NCBI GenBank assembly: GCA_025531455.1
Contig: JAMYHL010000060.1
Span: 1 to 64,000, forward strand
Direction of reading: 5' to 3'
DNA: 64,000 nt
DNA from: Apiotrichum sp. Y4204
Lineage: Eukaryota > Basidiomycota > Tremellomycetes > Trichosporonales > Trichosporonaceae
The notes under the pieces were generated by a model. That model had not been told where the DNA came from and made no database searches. It saw only the letters and a program-made list of their open reading frames with translations. Of the stretch, positions 23,101-33,110 are shown piece after piece; position 1 is the first letter of the stretch; every line of letters begins with the position of its first letter. The position numbers and the translations under genes were made by a program.

Positions 23101-26100
23101 CCAACTGCGGATGCTGTCTCATCGGAGCCTCAGCCCCCTCCGACTGTCGTTGTTCCTTTCCTGGAAATCCCGCCGGCGTACCGTAAACACCAACCGACAA
23201 TCGAGCCAGAGCCCAAGCCCGAGCCTGAGCCAGCCCCGCCTGAGGAACCTGAATCTCCACCGGAGCCTGAAGAGCCTCCGACTGTGGTTGTCCTTTTCTG
23301 GGAGGCGAGGATCACCCGCGTGACACCGGATTCTGAGGAGCCCGTCGAGGTTATTGAGGCCACCGTCGAGCCAACTGAGAACGCCGTCGAGTCTACTGAG
23401 GACGCCGTCGAGTCTAAGAAGGGCGTCATCAAGCCAACTGAGCACGCCATTGAGTCTACGGAGGATGCTGTCAAGACGTCTGAGGTCTCCCTCGAGCCTG
23501 CTGGAGTCATCGTCGAGTCGTCTCAGGATACCGTCGACACTCCTGAAGACTCCGTCGAGCTCCCCAAGAAGGCTGCCGAATCTCCTGAGAACACCGTCAA
23601 GCTTCCCACAGATACCGTCGAGCCTCTTGACTGCACAACCAAGCTTTCTGAGGTCACAGTCGACGTTCAGGCCAATGCTGCTATGACGTTCCAGACGCTG
23701 CGTCCCTTCTCGTTTGCTCCAACCTTCGCCGATCCCCCCAAAACGGTTCCTTCTCTTCAGTCTCGCATCTCCGCTCCCAAAGAAGGCAGCCTTGACACCC
23801 TTCCTGTGGCTGACAATACCAAACCGCATGAAACGATCACAGCGCCGAGCATTCAACAACTGGCGGAAACAAGCTTGTCGACCCAAGAGACGATCCTGAA
23901 TGTGGCGGAGGCTGTCACTGCTGAGGTTACCGGAACCGTGCCCGTTTCGTCTCTCCATGCTTCCTCAAGTCATTCTCGGCGCCACCCACACAAGAGTCGG
24001 CGACGTGCCAAACTGCGCAAGACAGTTACCAAGTGCAAGACCATCCGCACTTTTCATGCCGGGCGAAGGACCACGGGCGAGCCTCGCAAAAGAAGCCGCA
24101 TCCTCTATTCCCATTACGGCGGGCCCAGGCGGTTGAACCCTCGGAGTTACAAGAAGGGATTACAGTCGAGGCGAACGAAGTTCCAGCAGGCGAAGACGCT
24201 AGAGCCGACCGGGTCTTCCATCTCCTCTGGGCAGGAATCTCCAGTCGCCTATGACCCGTTCGCCCCGAGTGACGGTTTCTTGCAGCCTACTTCCTTGCCT
24301 ATTGCTCCCGGTGGCCTGGAGGAATCCGGCTCCTCGGAGGAGCGTTCATACTCCCCGATTGAATATGCCGACTCGATCATGGACGATGACGAGGGCGGTA
24401 ACGAAAGCGACGACGGAATGTCGGACGTCGACTGTCCCGACCACCAGCCGGCCGTTGACGGAAACGAAGGCGACATCGGAATGTCGGACATTGACCATCC
24501 CGACCTGCAAGTCATTGACTGTGATGAACAGGTCTCAAGCGACGCCCCCATGTTGAGTCCGACCACGCCGACACACAGCCAAGGAACCGGGTCCCCATCG
24601 CCTGAGCCTCTAACGAGCACCCCGATGCGTCAACCAATTGGGCCGCCATGCGTAACCCTCACACCTCCTTCTCCAGTGCAGGAGATCCACGGGACGCGCT
24701 ATGAGGAGGAGGACTTCCTGCGCGCCGCCTGTTTTGTCCCCGTTCCTTCGAATCAAACAGCGCTTCTGACTCCCTCGCCCACGCCCCCGTCGTCTGAGCC
24801 TAACACTGCCGATTTGCCAGAGGTCGACCAGATGATTGGGGAGGAGCTGGATAAGATTGAAGCAAGGCAAACTACATCTTCTCCGGAGGCCTCATCGTCC
24901 ACCCAGAGTCGACAGTGGATGCAACCCACCCCACCGCCGCCTGAGGTTCCTAATCTCTTGCACCCGTTCAAGTCTCCCCTTTCCAGCTTCAGCGAGTACT
25001 CGGACGAGGAACGCGATGAACACCGGAGGTACTCGGACGAGGAATACGGTACAAACTCGGAGTGCTCGGACGAAGAGTACGACGAGTACGGTCAAGACTG
25101 GAAGAACTCGGACGACGAATCCGATGAAGGCTCGGAGACCTCATATGATGATCTCTTCATGCCCCAAATTCCGAGGAGCATGTCAGAAGAGGAGAGCCGC
25201 CGGAATATGCTCTATCTCATGTCCCTCTCCAATCCCGACGACAGCGACAGCGACGACGACGGGCTGTACGAAATCGAGATTCCCGCACTCGAGGTCTTCG
25301 ATGCTTCTGCTACGCCGGCCAGGCCGAAGCGGAAGTCAGACTCGAGCGAGGAGCCCGAGCCAGACGTCGTTGCCGGAAATGAGCATGAAGAGGGCCAGGA
25401 TGGCTCGCCGACCAAGCGCCAATGCCGCATGCGACTTGGCAGCTCTTCGGATGAGAAATTGTCGGCCGGGATCTGGTCACGGCCTCCCCCTTCAAGGCCG
25501 GAATTGCCAGTGGAGTCGCCATCCGACGAGCCAGAATGGGTCGACGAGGATGGCGAGGACTACGATGAGGAGGAACAGGGTGGGTCTCCAGCCAAGCGTC
25601 AACGCATGGCACGCAGCAGTTCCCCGGACGAGGGTCTGTCTGCCCGCTCGTCACGGCTGCCGCGCGCGATGTCGCACTCGCCAGTGAAGTCGCCTTCCAT
25701 GCTGCCCCATGATCGAACGCGCCCACAGGCTTCGAATGAGTTCCGCAACCAGCTCGCCCTTCCCGGCTTGCCGAAACCGACCAAAACATTGGACTTTCAC
25801 CAACTCGCCCTCCCGGGTTTCCCCAAGCCCATCAAGACATTGGAATTCCACCAGATCGCCCTTCCTGGCTTTCCCAAACCCACCAGCGCATTGCAATTGA
25901 CAACTACGCCCACGGTTGCCTCGTCGACGACTGATCATGTGCCTCAGGGAGATAATCAGACGCTTGGCTTACAGGCTTCGACCGCTCGTCCGTCAATTAA
26001 CGAACCGACATCTTCCACCAAAGGTACTCCTCCGCGTTCACCGATGAATACCACACCACCGGAGCCTAGTAACGTTCCGGCACCTTGCAAGCCGATTAAT

Positions 26101-26562
26101 GCTCAGCCAGCCCTTAAGCTACCCGGGATTGATCTACAGCCGCCTGCACCTCGTCCAGCCGCACCCTCTCTACTTTCTCGACTTGGTCCCAAGGTGAACT
26201 TGCCGCCAAGCAATCCCCGACCTGACGCTCGATTCACAATCCCCTCCAAAACCATTCGGACAGACGAGGAGCTCCGCGCGCTCGCGAGGAAGCCGCCGCC
26301 TCGCAATGCCGTCGACTTCCTGAAGAAGCCCACAGGCGCGCACAATGCTCTGAGGGGCCGCCTTACACCTGCACTGCAGCCCAACACCGCGGCGCTGCGG
26401 AAGGCAATCGTGGACGGCGATGCGCCATGGCAAAAGGCCAATGACATTGCCGGCACCGAAGGGTTCAATGGACGGGAAAACTCGGCACCCCCCGAGGCTG
26501 GCATGGGAAAGGGAAAGGGCCGGGATCCGGGGGAGAGGCCGATGGACAACATTCGGGCTTGA
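20191..26562 (+). CDS. Giant repeat-rich acidic protein of unknown function
   Basis: A single uninterrupted 6372-nt frame encodes 2123 residues. The ATG at 20191 follows an in-frame stop at 20140-20142. Residues 1 to about 200 are predicted helical and charged (AKEKVKAKAISKLLAERDLL). The rest is mostly disordered. About 714-817 is a degenerate Ile/Glu/Asp repeat with units like DIESIEKN. About 1051-1150 is a Val/Glu/Pro repeat with units like ENAVESTEDAVES. About 1257-1337 is a strongly basic patch rich in Arg and Lys that could be a nuclear signal. About 1600-1654 repeats YSDEE. About 1855-1904 holds three copies of LALPGFPKPxKTLxFHQ-like units. The C-terminus is Pro/Ala-rich. I recognise no domain. 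Lack of introns over 6.4 kb is exceptional in this window. Confidence 0.75.
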   Translation: MTLDQFVARATVVATHDNLKGCYDQLNDVKYGMNVNLGNMAAKAAKEKVKAKAISKLLAERDLLDKDQQECIGKVNLHISTAEKTLESIENIITESHHLDLHLESLSQSANPHFATPEEFCQYRDKTSHEITKRRKDLRRLFCDIVQKLDAGEDPIPEHLKDGVDRDMYAPTCEGNVDPAYDPFRHGHKQSSTLLHRPPTYTHKATTGPPANPTLAALAPLISPVKVSVPDEAASEAGLCTAYVAALDQEIQDMGTARSQFPSPEDRPEDGTVRVAKQIAETRLRYRRLEHDDALRTITDRDRVAKQVAEEELSFRTQIKERLDSFSAEVEAHGKDATEVYQGQSFESKLDMRREELRQMWMSQRTGTPMHSAISSLPSPATSDPVSALRSRSSSFSASADEAQSTSASGSRALKRLSLTAPVKLRRRSVQLEENGVANHVVASALSTPSTPPPAAFTEEPVGDLTLIDVSLDVGGKFDTPKGRSRPPGLDLDCTPKAKKDALDMPTSYVGKVEVSILHFSSPEQDSGKAAPNCDIENKVEVGQHEKASQAESLLNLATRSTSAPLLASLVPSLPSLIPPKKDATEAQASERSAISPARDQTVKVSAAPCHNVQLSQELANSTAAHIAHVANDAHVANGALEQPPDSPHVPHVRPDNLLDIVSVRHITPKPPRCLRKPVFDLPPAPSFTPHFLSTSTASSEQPDVEEHNDNPDEPSETSIENVTNDIEIVDKGIDTANENLEFVDKDIESIEKNTDTANQDIQTVEERLESITGSAESVEEDINNVDNSDEIADKNIESVDELKSVEKHTESIEDTNTATPAGQGFLLSSSRRLEVKVLPGSWPFDEEDSVYTPTSESTPSLASGASSTSDEELQDVEDEQQSVANEGIAPDVTTTPSDDAAGVEYNTTAFPALYYHMRRAYRVFGREWFVNLLLDAGSLRDPLDLEPKVEPEPPVDIQKDFQPSEAESEPTADAVSSEPQPPPTVVVPFLEIPPAYRKHQPTIEPEPKPEPEPAPPEEPESPPEPEEPPTVVVLFWEARITRVTPDSEEPVEVIEATVEPTENAVESTEDAVESKKGVIKPTEHAIESTEDAVKTSEVSLEPAGVIVESSQDTVDTPEDSVELPKKAAESPENTVKLPTDTVEPLDCTTKLSEVTVDVQANAAMTFQTLRPFSFAPTFADPPKTVPSLQSRISAPKEGSLDTLPVADNTKPHETITAPSIQQLAETSLSTQETILNVAEAVTAEVTGTVPVSSLHASSSHSRRHPHKSRRRAKLRKTVTKCKTIRTFHAGRRTTGEPRKRSRILYSHYGGPRRLNPRSYKKGLQSRRTKFQQAKTLEPTGSSISSGQESPVAYDPFAPSDGFLQPTSLPIAPGGLEESGSSEERSYSPIEYADSIMDDDEGGNESDDGMSDVDCPDHQPAVDGNEGDIGMSDIDHPDLQVIDCDEQVSSDAPMLSPTTPTHSQGTGSPSPEPLTSTPMRQPIGPPCVTLTPPSPVQEIHGTRYEEEDFLRAACFVPVPSNQTALLTPSPTPPSSEPNTADLPEVDQMIGEELDKIEARQTTSSPEASSSTQSRQWMQPTPPPPEVPNLLHPFKSPLSSFSEYSDEERDEHRRYSDEEYGTNSECSDEEYDEYGQDWKNSDDESDEGSETSYDDLFMPQIPRSMSEEESRRNMLYLMSLSNPDDSDSDDDGLYEIEIPALEVFDASATPARPKRKSDSSEEPEPDVVAGNEHEEGQDGSPTKRQCRMRLGSSSDEKLSAGIWSRPPPSRPELPVESPSDEPEWVDEDGEDYDEEEQGGSPAKRQRMARSSSPDEGLSARSSRLPRAMSHSPVKSPSMLPHDRTRPQASNEFRNQLALPGLPKPTKTLDFHQLALPGFPKPIKTLEFHQIALPGFPKPTSALQLTTTPTVASSTTDHVPQGDNQTLGLQASTARPSINEPTSSTKGTPPRSPMNTTPPEPSNVPAPCKPINAQPALKLPGIDLQPPAPRPAAPSLLSRLGPKVNLPPSNPRPDARFTIPSKTIRTDEELRALARKPPPRNAVDFLKKPTGAHNALRGRLTPALQPNTAALRKAIVDGDAPWQKANDIAGTEGFNGRENSAPPEAGMGKGKGRDPGERPMDNIRA

Positions 26563-27567
26563 TTGCCATGATACCATAGCCATACATATTGCCACTGCTG
26601 CTCTTCTACATTACTCTTGTACGACTAGACTCTCACACATAGTAGTTGGTTTGAATTGACGTATGCATTTGTATTCTTAGATTGTGGGACTGCTTCCATC
26701 CCTGGAATTGACGTGCGTGGGTCTGCATCAATGGTGCATAGGTGTGAGCATCGCATTGCTAGGAATGGGCTGTAATGTGCTACATGCACATCCTGCACTC
26801 GATGGAGTCGTCTTCATTGCCTCGCCGCTTTGTGGTGAGAAACATGAAACACTGTCAGGGGGTGGATGTTTTAGTTGATTGTGGATTGCGGTGTGGTGCG
26901 GTTTCAGATCTTTGAGCAGTCGTATTGGGCGGCCGATCTGCGATCTACGGGTGGCTACTGCTAGACGGTGATTTATACGATGCCGAGAGTGCGCACATTT
27001 GGTGTCGAGGCAATGCGGAAGGGTAGCAGAGCCATGCCGTAGGACAGCACGGCGCTGCTCGTTGGATACTATCGGGTACAATAAATACATCGCCCATTGG
27101 ACAAGAGAGCAGAGTGTGCCCCCGACCGCACCAACGGTGCATCACCCCGTCCTGCATAGAGCTCGGACATGTGCTCTCCAGTCCCTGAGACGCAGTGTTC
27201 TACAACCCTCTCGGTGTGTGCCAATGTGCACAATGGAGGAGCGCGTCCAAAACGGCACACAACGTCACAGAATGAATGGAACACTGTCTACAACACTGCT
27301 GTACAAGTCGAGGCCTCCTTCATTGTCACCTTGCTGTCGGTGTGAATGACAAAGGAGATGCAGCGTCCCACCCCAACACAGCATACACTCCGTGTTCGAT
27401 GCAGCGCACACAAACTGACATACGTCCCCATCTTGTATGCAGCACAGATCAATGGCATCAGACTTATAAGTATGTTTGTGTTGCAAACCTGTTCCCCATC
27501 TCTCACTCACACTCCATCTCGCGCCACCTCGCGCCCTACTGATCCACTCCATCACAGTCGCAAAACC
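26563..27567. other. Gene-free stretch
   Basis: This is one kilobase of 3' flank and promoter between two plus-strand genes. The last 80 nt before 27568 are pyrimidine-rich, as expected of a leader. I see no other feature. Confidence 0.5.
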
Positions 27568-28875
27568 ATGGTACGTCGCTGGAGCCTTTGTTCGTGACGG
27601 AAAGCCTAACTTTGTGCCCAGTCTTACAACCGCTCGTCGTTCGACGGCGCTTCCCCGTCCTCGAGCCAGCAGTCTCTCGCACTCTACCGCACAGACTCGG
27701 CCGACTCGTCCGCCTCAACCTCCACTCTCGCGTCTAGCGTCTCTAGCGGCTCTAGCCTTCGTTGGTCTAACAGTGAGTCGGTCTTGGACTAGTCCAACTT
27801 TGGCTCTCCGCTCACCAAGCCAGATCCCAGCACGCTCAGCCAGCGCCGCAAGAATGTCCCTTGTCCGCTTGACACCTCTACTGCTCACACCCGAAAGAAG
27901 GTCTTCCCCCTGGCTGCTCAGGCCAAGCAGCGCAAGCAGAGGCAGGCGGCCGAGGCAGCAGCAGCTGCCGCTGCCGCAGCCGCCGCCCAGACCCATCAAG
28001 TCCAAGCTACTGAAACCCAGCCCCAAGCCCACCTCCAAACTCAGACCCAGCGATCCACTACTCCACCCCAGGCCGCCAACCGTCCCAGTCTTCGCATTGA
28101 TACCTCCCACCTCCCCGCCTTCACATCGCGCCCCGTTGCATCGCGGAGGCGGCCGGTAGTCCATCGGGGCACCTTTGTGGAGCCCAAGGTCGCTGCGCCT
28201 CCGCCGGTCGTGCCTGTTCCTTCAAAGGCCCGCAACATGCACCGTCAGCTGTCGGAGGAGCGGCAGGAGGAGCGCAGGAAGAATGTTCCGGGGCAGTACG
28301 CTGGCACTATCGCTGCCCGGGAACGCCGTGAGGCACGTCCTCTTCCCGCGCTTCCATCCCTGCACGAGATCGGGTACGAGAAGGACGAAGAGCCGTTCAG
28401 GGCCGAGACGCTGAAAAGCCTCGCCACCGGTATTCGCCGCCTCAAGCAGCCCGGGGATGAGAGCCTGAGCTACTTTACCATGAACCTCGAGCATCTTGTT
28501 GAGCTCACTCGGCGGCCGCCCTCGATCGGGTTCATCACCGCAGAGATGGCGGCGAACATGCTCGAGGAGCTGCGGTCCGAGTACAGCACAACGCGCTTCA
28601 AGCTCACTCAGATTGGCCGGCGCGGCGAGCAGCAGTTTGACTCGTGGATCACTGACACGCGGCACGGGGCGGGCGGAAGCGCTGCCTCCATCGTCGAGGG
28701 CGAGGAGATCGAAGCGGCCAGACTCCTCAAGTACATGGAGACCCTCCTCAAGTGCGGACAATGGGTTCGCGAGCAGCGCGACAAGAGTGTCTCGTACGAG
28801 GAAAGGGCGCTCCGCAATATGGGGGACCTTCGCAACCGCTCCGTTGTGGGGCTCATCATGGCTGGGGGTCGCTAG
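27568..28875 (+). CDS. Hypothetical protein with Ser-rich head, poly-Ala and helical C-terminus
   Basis: Exons 27568-27570, 27622-27772 and 27824-28875 give 401 residues. The first coding exon is just ATG: GTACGT follows it at once, and the 51-nt intron ends CCCAG. The second intron (27773-27823, 51 nt) removes an in-frame TAG at 27790. The N-terminal 60 residues are Ser-rich, a poly-Ala run occurs near residue 100, and about 180-400 is a charged, helical region (HRQLSEERQEERRKN, MNLEHLVELTRRPPS, MAANMLEELRSEY) ending SVVGLIMAGGR. Codon use and the long helical part support a real protein, but I recognise no family. Confidence 0.65.
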
Positions 28876-29922
28876 ATGTGCGAGGGTGCTGTTCTACCTA
28901 GACGTCGTGGTTTCATCTTCATTGTGGTTTGTGTTCATTGTAAAGACTTTCTGTACTGCATCTATGGACGTAGCTAGATTCTCCCTCCACTACAGGCTGT
29001 GCATCGCGCAGAACGGAGCGTGAGGGTGATGGAAGGTTCTTGGAGTTATAGAGTCTCCAAACCGAGAGGCGGTCCGTGTCAAGGCAAGGTACGCTGCCCT
29101 CGCTGCTGCTGCTTCTGGTCTTGATCGAGAAGGATGGCTGTTTTGCTGATAACGACGACTGCTGAATGGACGGCCCTAAAACATTGTGACACTTGCTTTT
29201 CATCATCGAATCATCAATCAACAACAACGTGACAATCAGTTTGCCACTACCGATGCTTCTCAAAACCCAAAACAACACGATCCGACAGATGCAGGTCCTG
29301 TATGTGTCTGTGAGTACTGTGTGTGCTTGAGACAACTCCTGAAGCTAACATGTGTGGCGCAGCGAGTGTGTCATGCAACGTCCCCATTGTTCTCCGTCAA
29401 CGCCATCACTGCTGCAATCTCCATGCCTCCCAACCAATGCTCCTGAAGGCGCCCGTTCTCACCGGACGATCGGGGACTATCTGACTGCAACAAATCAAGC
29501 CACAACACACGTCAACCCAGTCCAACGGCCAACGAGCAACATGACGCACACTTGATAGGCCGTTGATCTTTCCTTCTCGGCCATGCTACCCAACTGGGCT
29601 CACACACCCGTTCTCCTGTCCGTCAAGGGTGTCTCACGAGTGTAAGAGGGACACCATATAAGTGAACCACACACACGCTTCTCATGTTTGTGTTCTTACT
29701 CAAGTTTACTGTGTCTTTGTTTACATCAATGTTGTTCGACAGGGAGTGTACCAGTCCCACCGCCTGGTTAACTCAGCCTGATATATATCTGGGCTGGCAA
29801 CAATGCTGGCTTAGCCTCCTTCCCTCCCATTGTATTTGTTCACAAAATCAACTCTTCTTTGTACAACACTGTCAAACGCACTGCCCCTGCCATACCCTCT
29901 CTGTATACCAACACCGTTCAAC
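28876..29922. other. Gene-free stretch
   Basis: These are about 1.05 kb between plus-strand genes, holding the upstream region of the BRCT/W-module gene. No coding exon, RNA gene or repeat was recognised. Confidence 0.5.
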
Positions 29923-32248
29923 ATGCGTCCGTCTTCCCGCAGGAATGTTCCGTCATCATCACGGCCGTCGCCTCTCGATATTCGCAACTCCAATTGGGGG
30001 TCATTTCCCTGGGACGCCCGCTCTCCGGTGGCGATCGAGTCCCCCTTGCCATCAGGAATGGACTTGCAGCGTCTCCTGAACCCCACCGACCGCGTACTCT
30101 CTGGTTCATCAGCGTCCCCTACTCCCCCGCCACAGACCCCTAGTGAAGCAAGTACATCCGAGTTTACGGCGCACCCCTCCTGGGACTGGGTCACCGCCGA
30201 GTCTGCCAATCAGTTGCGCATTAATGACTCTCTGAGGGGCAAGACATTCCTCACCGTTTCGTCCTGGTGGCCCTCTGAGACTCTTAATCCCGTCAAGGCG
30301 TACATTACAGTGAGTCATAGCGATGATGGGCAGATGAAAGTAGTGCTGATGCCTTGTGAAGAGGTGCGGCGCCTATCTCGTTCAAGTCGCCCGCGGCCGC
30401 CCCGAGCAAAGGGCAGACTTCCTTCTCCTTGGGCCAAACGTAGAACAACGTCCAATGGCTCTCGTACACCTTCAAGGAGTGAACGCCGACTGGGTCTTCA
30501 ACTGTTCCAGGTCGTTAACTCTTCCGCGTATTGTACACGCTCGCCTGGAAACCCTCAAGATCGGAGAGGATCGTGTCGAGCCTCATCCCCGTGCACGCCC
30601 AAAGATCAACTGGACGATTGCGGACGATCGCGTGGCGCAATCTTGGCGTGCACCAGAGATCATGGACGAGATTGTCACCTGTCTGCACGAGTTTGCCTGG
30701 GAGTTGTGTTCCAAGCATGGCTTGCAGACATCAGATCTTGCCTTCGCCGAGCTGGCAACCAATGCTGCGTTCCGTGCATGGTGGAAGACAAAGGTGAGTT
30801 GAGTTAATCAAGCAAGCAACGTAACTGCTCACATTAGTATCCGGAGCGCCCCAACATTCGCAACTATATAGAGCGGAACATGACGCCGTTGATGGAGCGT
30901 TGCGAGTGGCTCAAATCACGTGTGGTGATGATCCGCTGTCGCGAAGAACGTCTTCTTCAGCGCCTCCTTGCCAACAATCGCGAGTACAACTGGAAGCAGC
31001 CACAGGCATCGGTTCAGGGCTTCTGGAGGCTGTGGGACTCCAAGGTAAGATTCTGATCGTCAACTCGCTGACAGTAGAACTCCGACGAGCCCTCTCATAG
31101 GCTGCGCAAGCGCTTTGACCCACAGCTTACCAAAATCTGTCCCGAGTTTCGTCTAAAAAGATATGTGACCGTGGAGCGGCGCAAGCAGAGCCCAACCGCC
31201 GAAGAGGAAATATTGGAAGAAGTCGTGACGGCCATGAACCGGTTCTTTACGGAGGTTAACCCCAAAGGTAGCAAGTCCGGCTTCCTCAAGTGGTGGAAGA
31301 TAAATGTGAGTTTACGAGTGCTAAAATCGCATCTAATGGCCGCAGTATCCAAACCACCCAGGTGTAGCTCGCTTTTGCCGCCAGAACGATGATGTCCTCA
31401 ATGAACGGGTCGAAGGCTACCGCAATCGATACCAGCGCAAAGTATCCCGGCCGAATGTCCCCAAAAGCCGAAAGATTGTGGACGAAACCGATGACGAGGA
31501 CGACGACGATGGGGAGAATCAACCCATGCTCATTCAAAAGAGTGTGGACCAGTTAGTTTTGGAGGCCCTCGAAGAAACGACCGAGGACGAGCTCAGCACT
31601 CCACGGGTGAATAAGGCGAACGCCGTTGCTCGGACTGCCCATTATTCGTCATCTCCAGTTCGCCTGGACGTCTTCGACTCCCCAGAGCCCTCTAACTCTC
31701 CTATCATCCGTACACGGCTGTTTGGCTCCTCCCATTCCTTCCCCGCACGGCCCCGAGTGCCCTCCCCCGCTGTTTCCGAGGTCTCTTCAACTTATTCGCG
31801 TCTAGGTTCATCTCCCCCTACGACTGCGTCGCCAGCGGAATCAGTCGTCTCCCACTGCGATTCCCTGTTTGGACCCTCTCCTCTCCCCACGATTATCTCT
31901 CCGTGCGACTCCCTCTTTGGTCCATCCCCCCCAGCTTCAACAATTCCCACTCGCTCTCCCTTCAGGTTTTGGTCACCATCAGCGGGACTCTCAATGACAC
32001 CGGCCCCTCCTTACGATCCCCGGAGCCCGACGATGGAGTCGCTTTTTGGTCCCTCACCTGCCTGTACACCCAGTGAAGAACGCCCCGATACCCCACACCC
32101 CGAGATCGAACCGGCCACTCCGCGTCCGTCTGCCAACTCACAGACCATCCCCCATACCCCTACCGCCTCCCTGTTTAGCTCCGAACCCGAGAGTCCTTGC
32201 GAGTTTGAACGTATGTTGAATGCCACTATGCGTGGCGCTCCGTATTAG
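29923..32248 (+). CDS. BRCT protein with three W-rich modules (possible Rap1-like paralog 1)
   Basis: Exons 29923-30309, 30362-30793, 30838-31044, 31078-31305 and 31346-32248 give 718 residues; every intron is phase 0. A BRCT domain lies at about 103-184: LRGKTFLTVSSWW, then CGAYLVQVARG at the GG turn, and VNADWVFNC with the diagnostic Trp at 173. Three related modules follow, each ending at an intron: FRAWWKTK (to 273), FWRLWDSK (to 342) and FLKWWKIN (to 418). Each continues in the next exon, the first and third as YPERPNIRNYIERN and YPNHPGVARFCRQN. Then come an acidic patch (DETDDEDDDD) and a Ser/Pro-rich tail with three SLFGPSP repeats. BRCT plus Myb-like W..(Y)P modules recalls fungal Rap1, but I cannot prove this. 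The neighbour at 33.1 kb is a paralog. Confidence 0.72.
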
Positions 32249-33110
32249 AATTGTATCGATAGTCCCAGCATAACGACGAAACTTCAGTCATCATGTCGGG
32301 GTGAACTGATTCTGTAACGTTAGGAGTCCTGTACGCCACCGAGTGAGATTGATAGCCAGTGCACAGCAGACACTCGAACGCCACAATAACGTCACGTTGT
32401 ACTCTGTAGATTACGATGCAGTTCATGAGTGTCATTCCACCTTCCGTTCTCTGATTTTATCGCTCGAGGTCAAGGTTGGAATCGAGCTTTGCCTGCATAC
32501 ACTCGCTCTGCATCTCCGACACTCCAAGTGACCTATGCACTGCATTGTACTGTACCCCTACACGTCAGAGTGTCTCAGACATCATTAGCATAGGTTTAAT
32601 GTCGAAACCTCAACAGATACAGTACATGAGTCGGTGAACAAAGGAGACTCACCTCGGCGAAAACACCACAAATGATGACAATACGCGAGAAATCATCTGG
32701 CAAGGCAAGAAGCTCACCCCCGTACTCCGACCGTCGCACGTCGCACCCGCTCATTGATTCACGCACTCGCACCCGGGCGTGCAGGAGCAACACAATCCAC
32801 GGGTTGTCTGTCTCGCACACGCCGTTTCACTGTCGGCCTGCGGGGGGTTGTGTGCGATACACATCAAGTCCACCATTGTTGTCGGTGAGTACGCGTCAGC
32901 TGGTGGCGCCAACGGGGCCTTAGTGATGTCCCTCTTTGTTCCATCAGTGCTGTTGAAGAAGTGGTCATACCGTGTACAAAGGCCTTCATCGACCTCGCCC
33001 TCTCTTCTTCGCATCCGTTTGCACATCTTCTCTTTCGCATCTTCCATCATCTCTCACTTTTCTCTCTTCCCCACTCTAACACACATCGTCCCCACTCCTT
33101 CATTACACCC
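32249..33110. other. Gene-free stretch between the two W-module paralogs
   Basis: These 862 nt separate the two tandem paralogous genes. The final 150 nt are rich in CTCTTC-type pyrimidine runs leading to the ATG at 33111. Nothing else was recognised. Confidence 0.5.

Noticed and set aside
23119..23958. 279-codon minus-strand frame rich in LRRLDG-type repeats
   Set aside because: It mirrors the repeat region of the giant plus-strand protein; antisense artefact.
27790..27792. In-frame TAG in the gene at 27568
   Set aside because: It is removed by a 51-nt intron (27773-27823) that keeps frame. A 20-nt intron ending at this TAG was also considered but is too short and breaks the frame.
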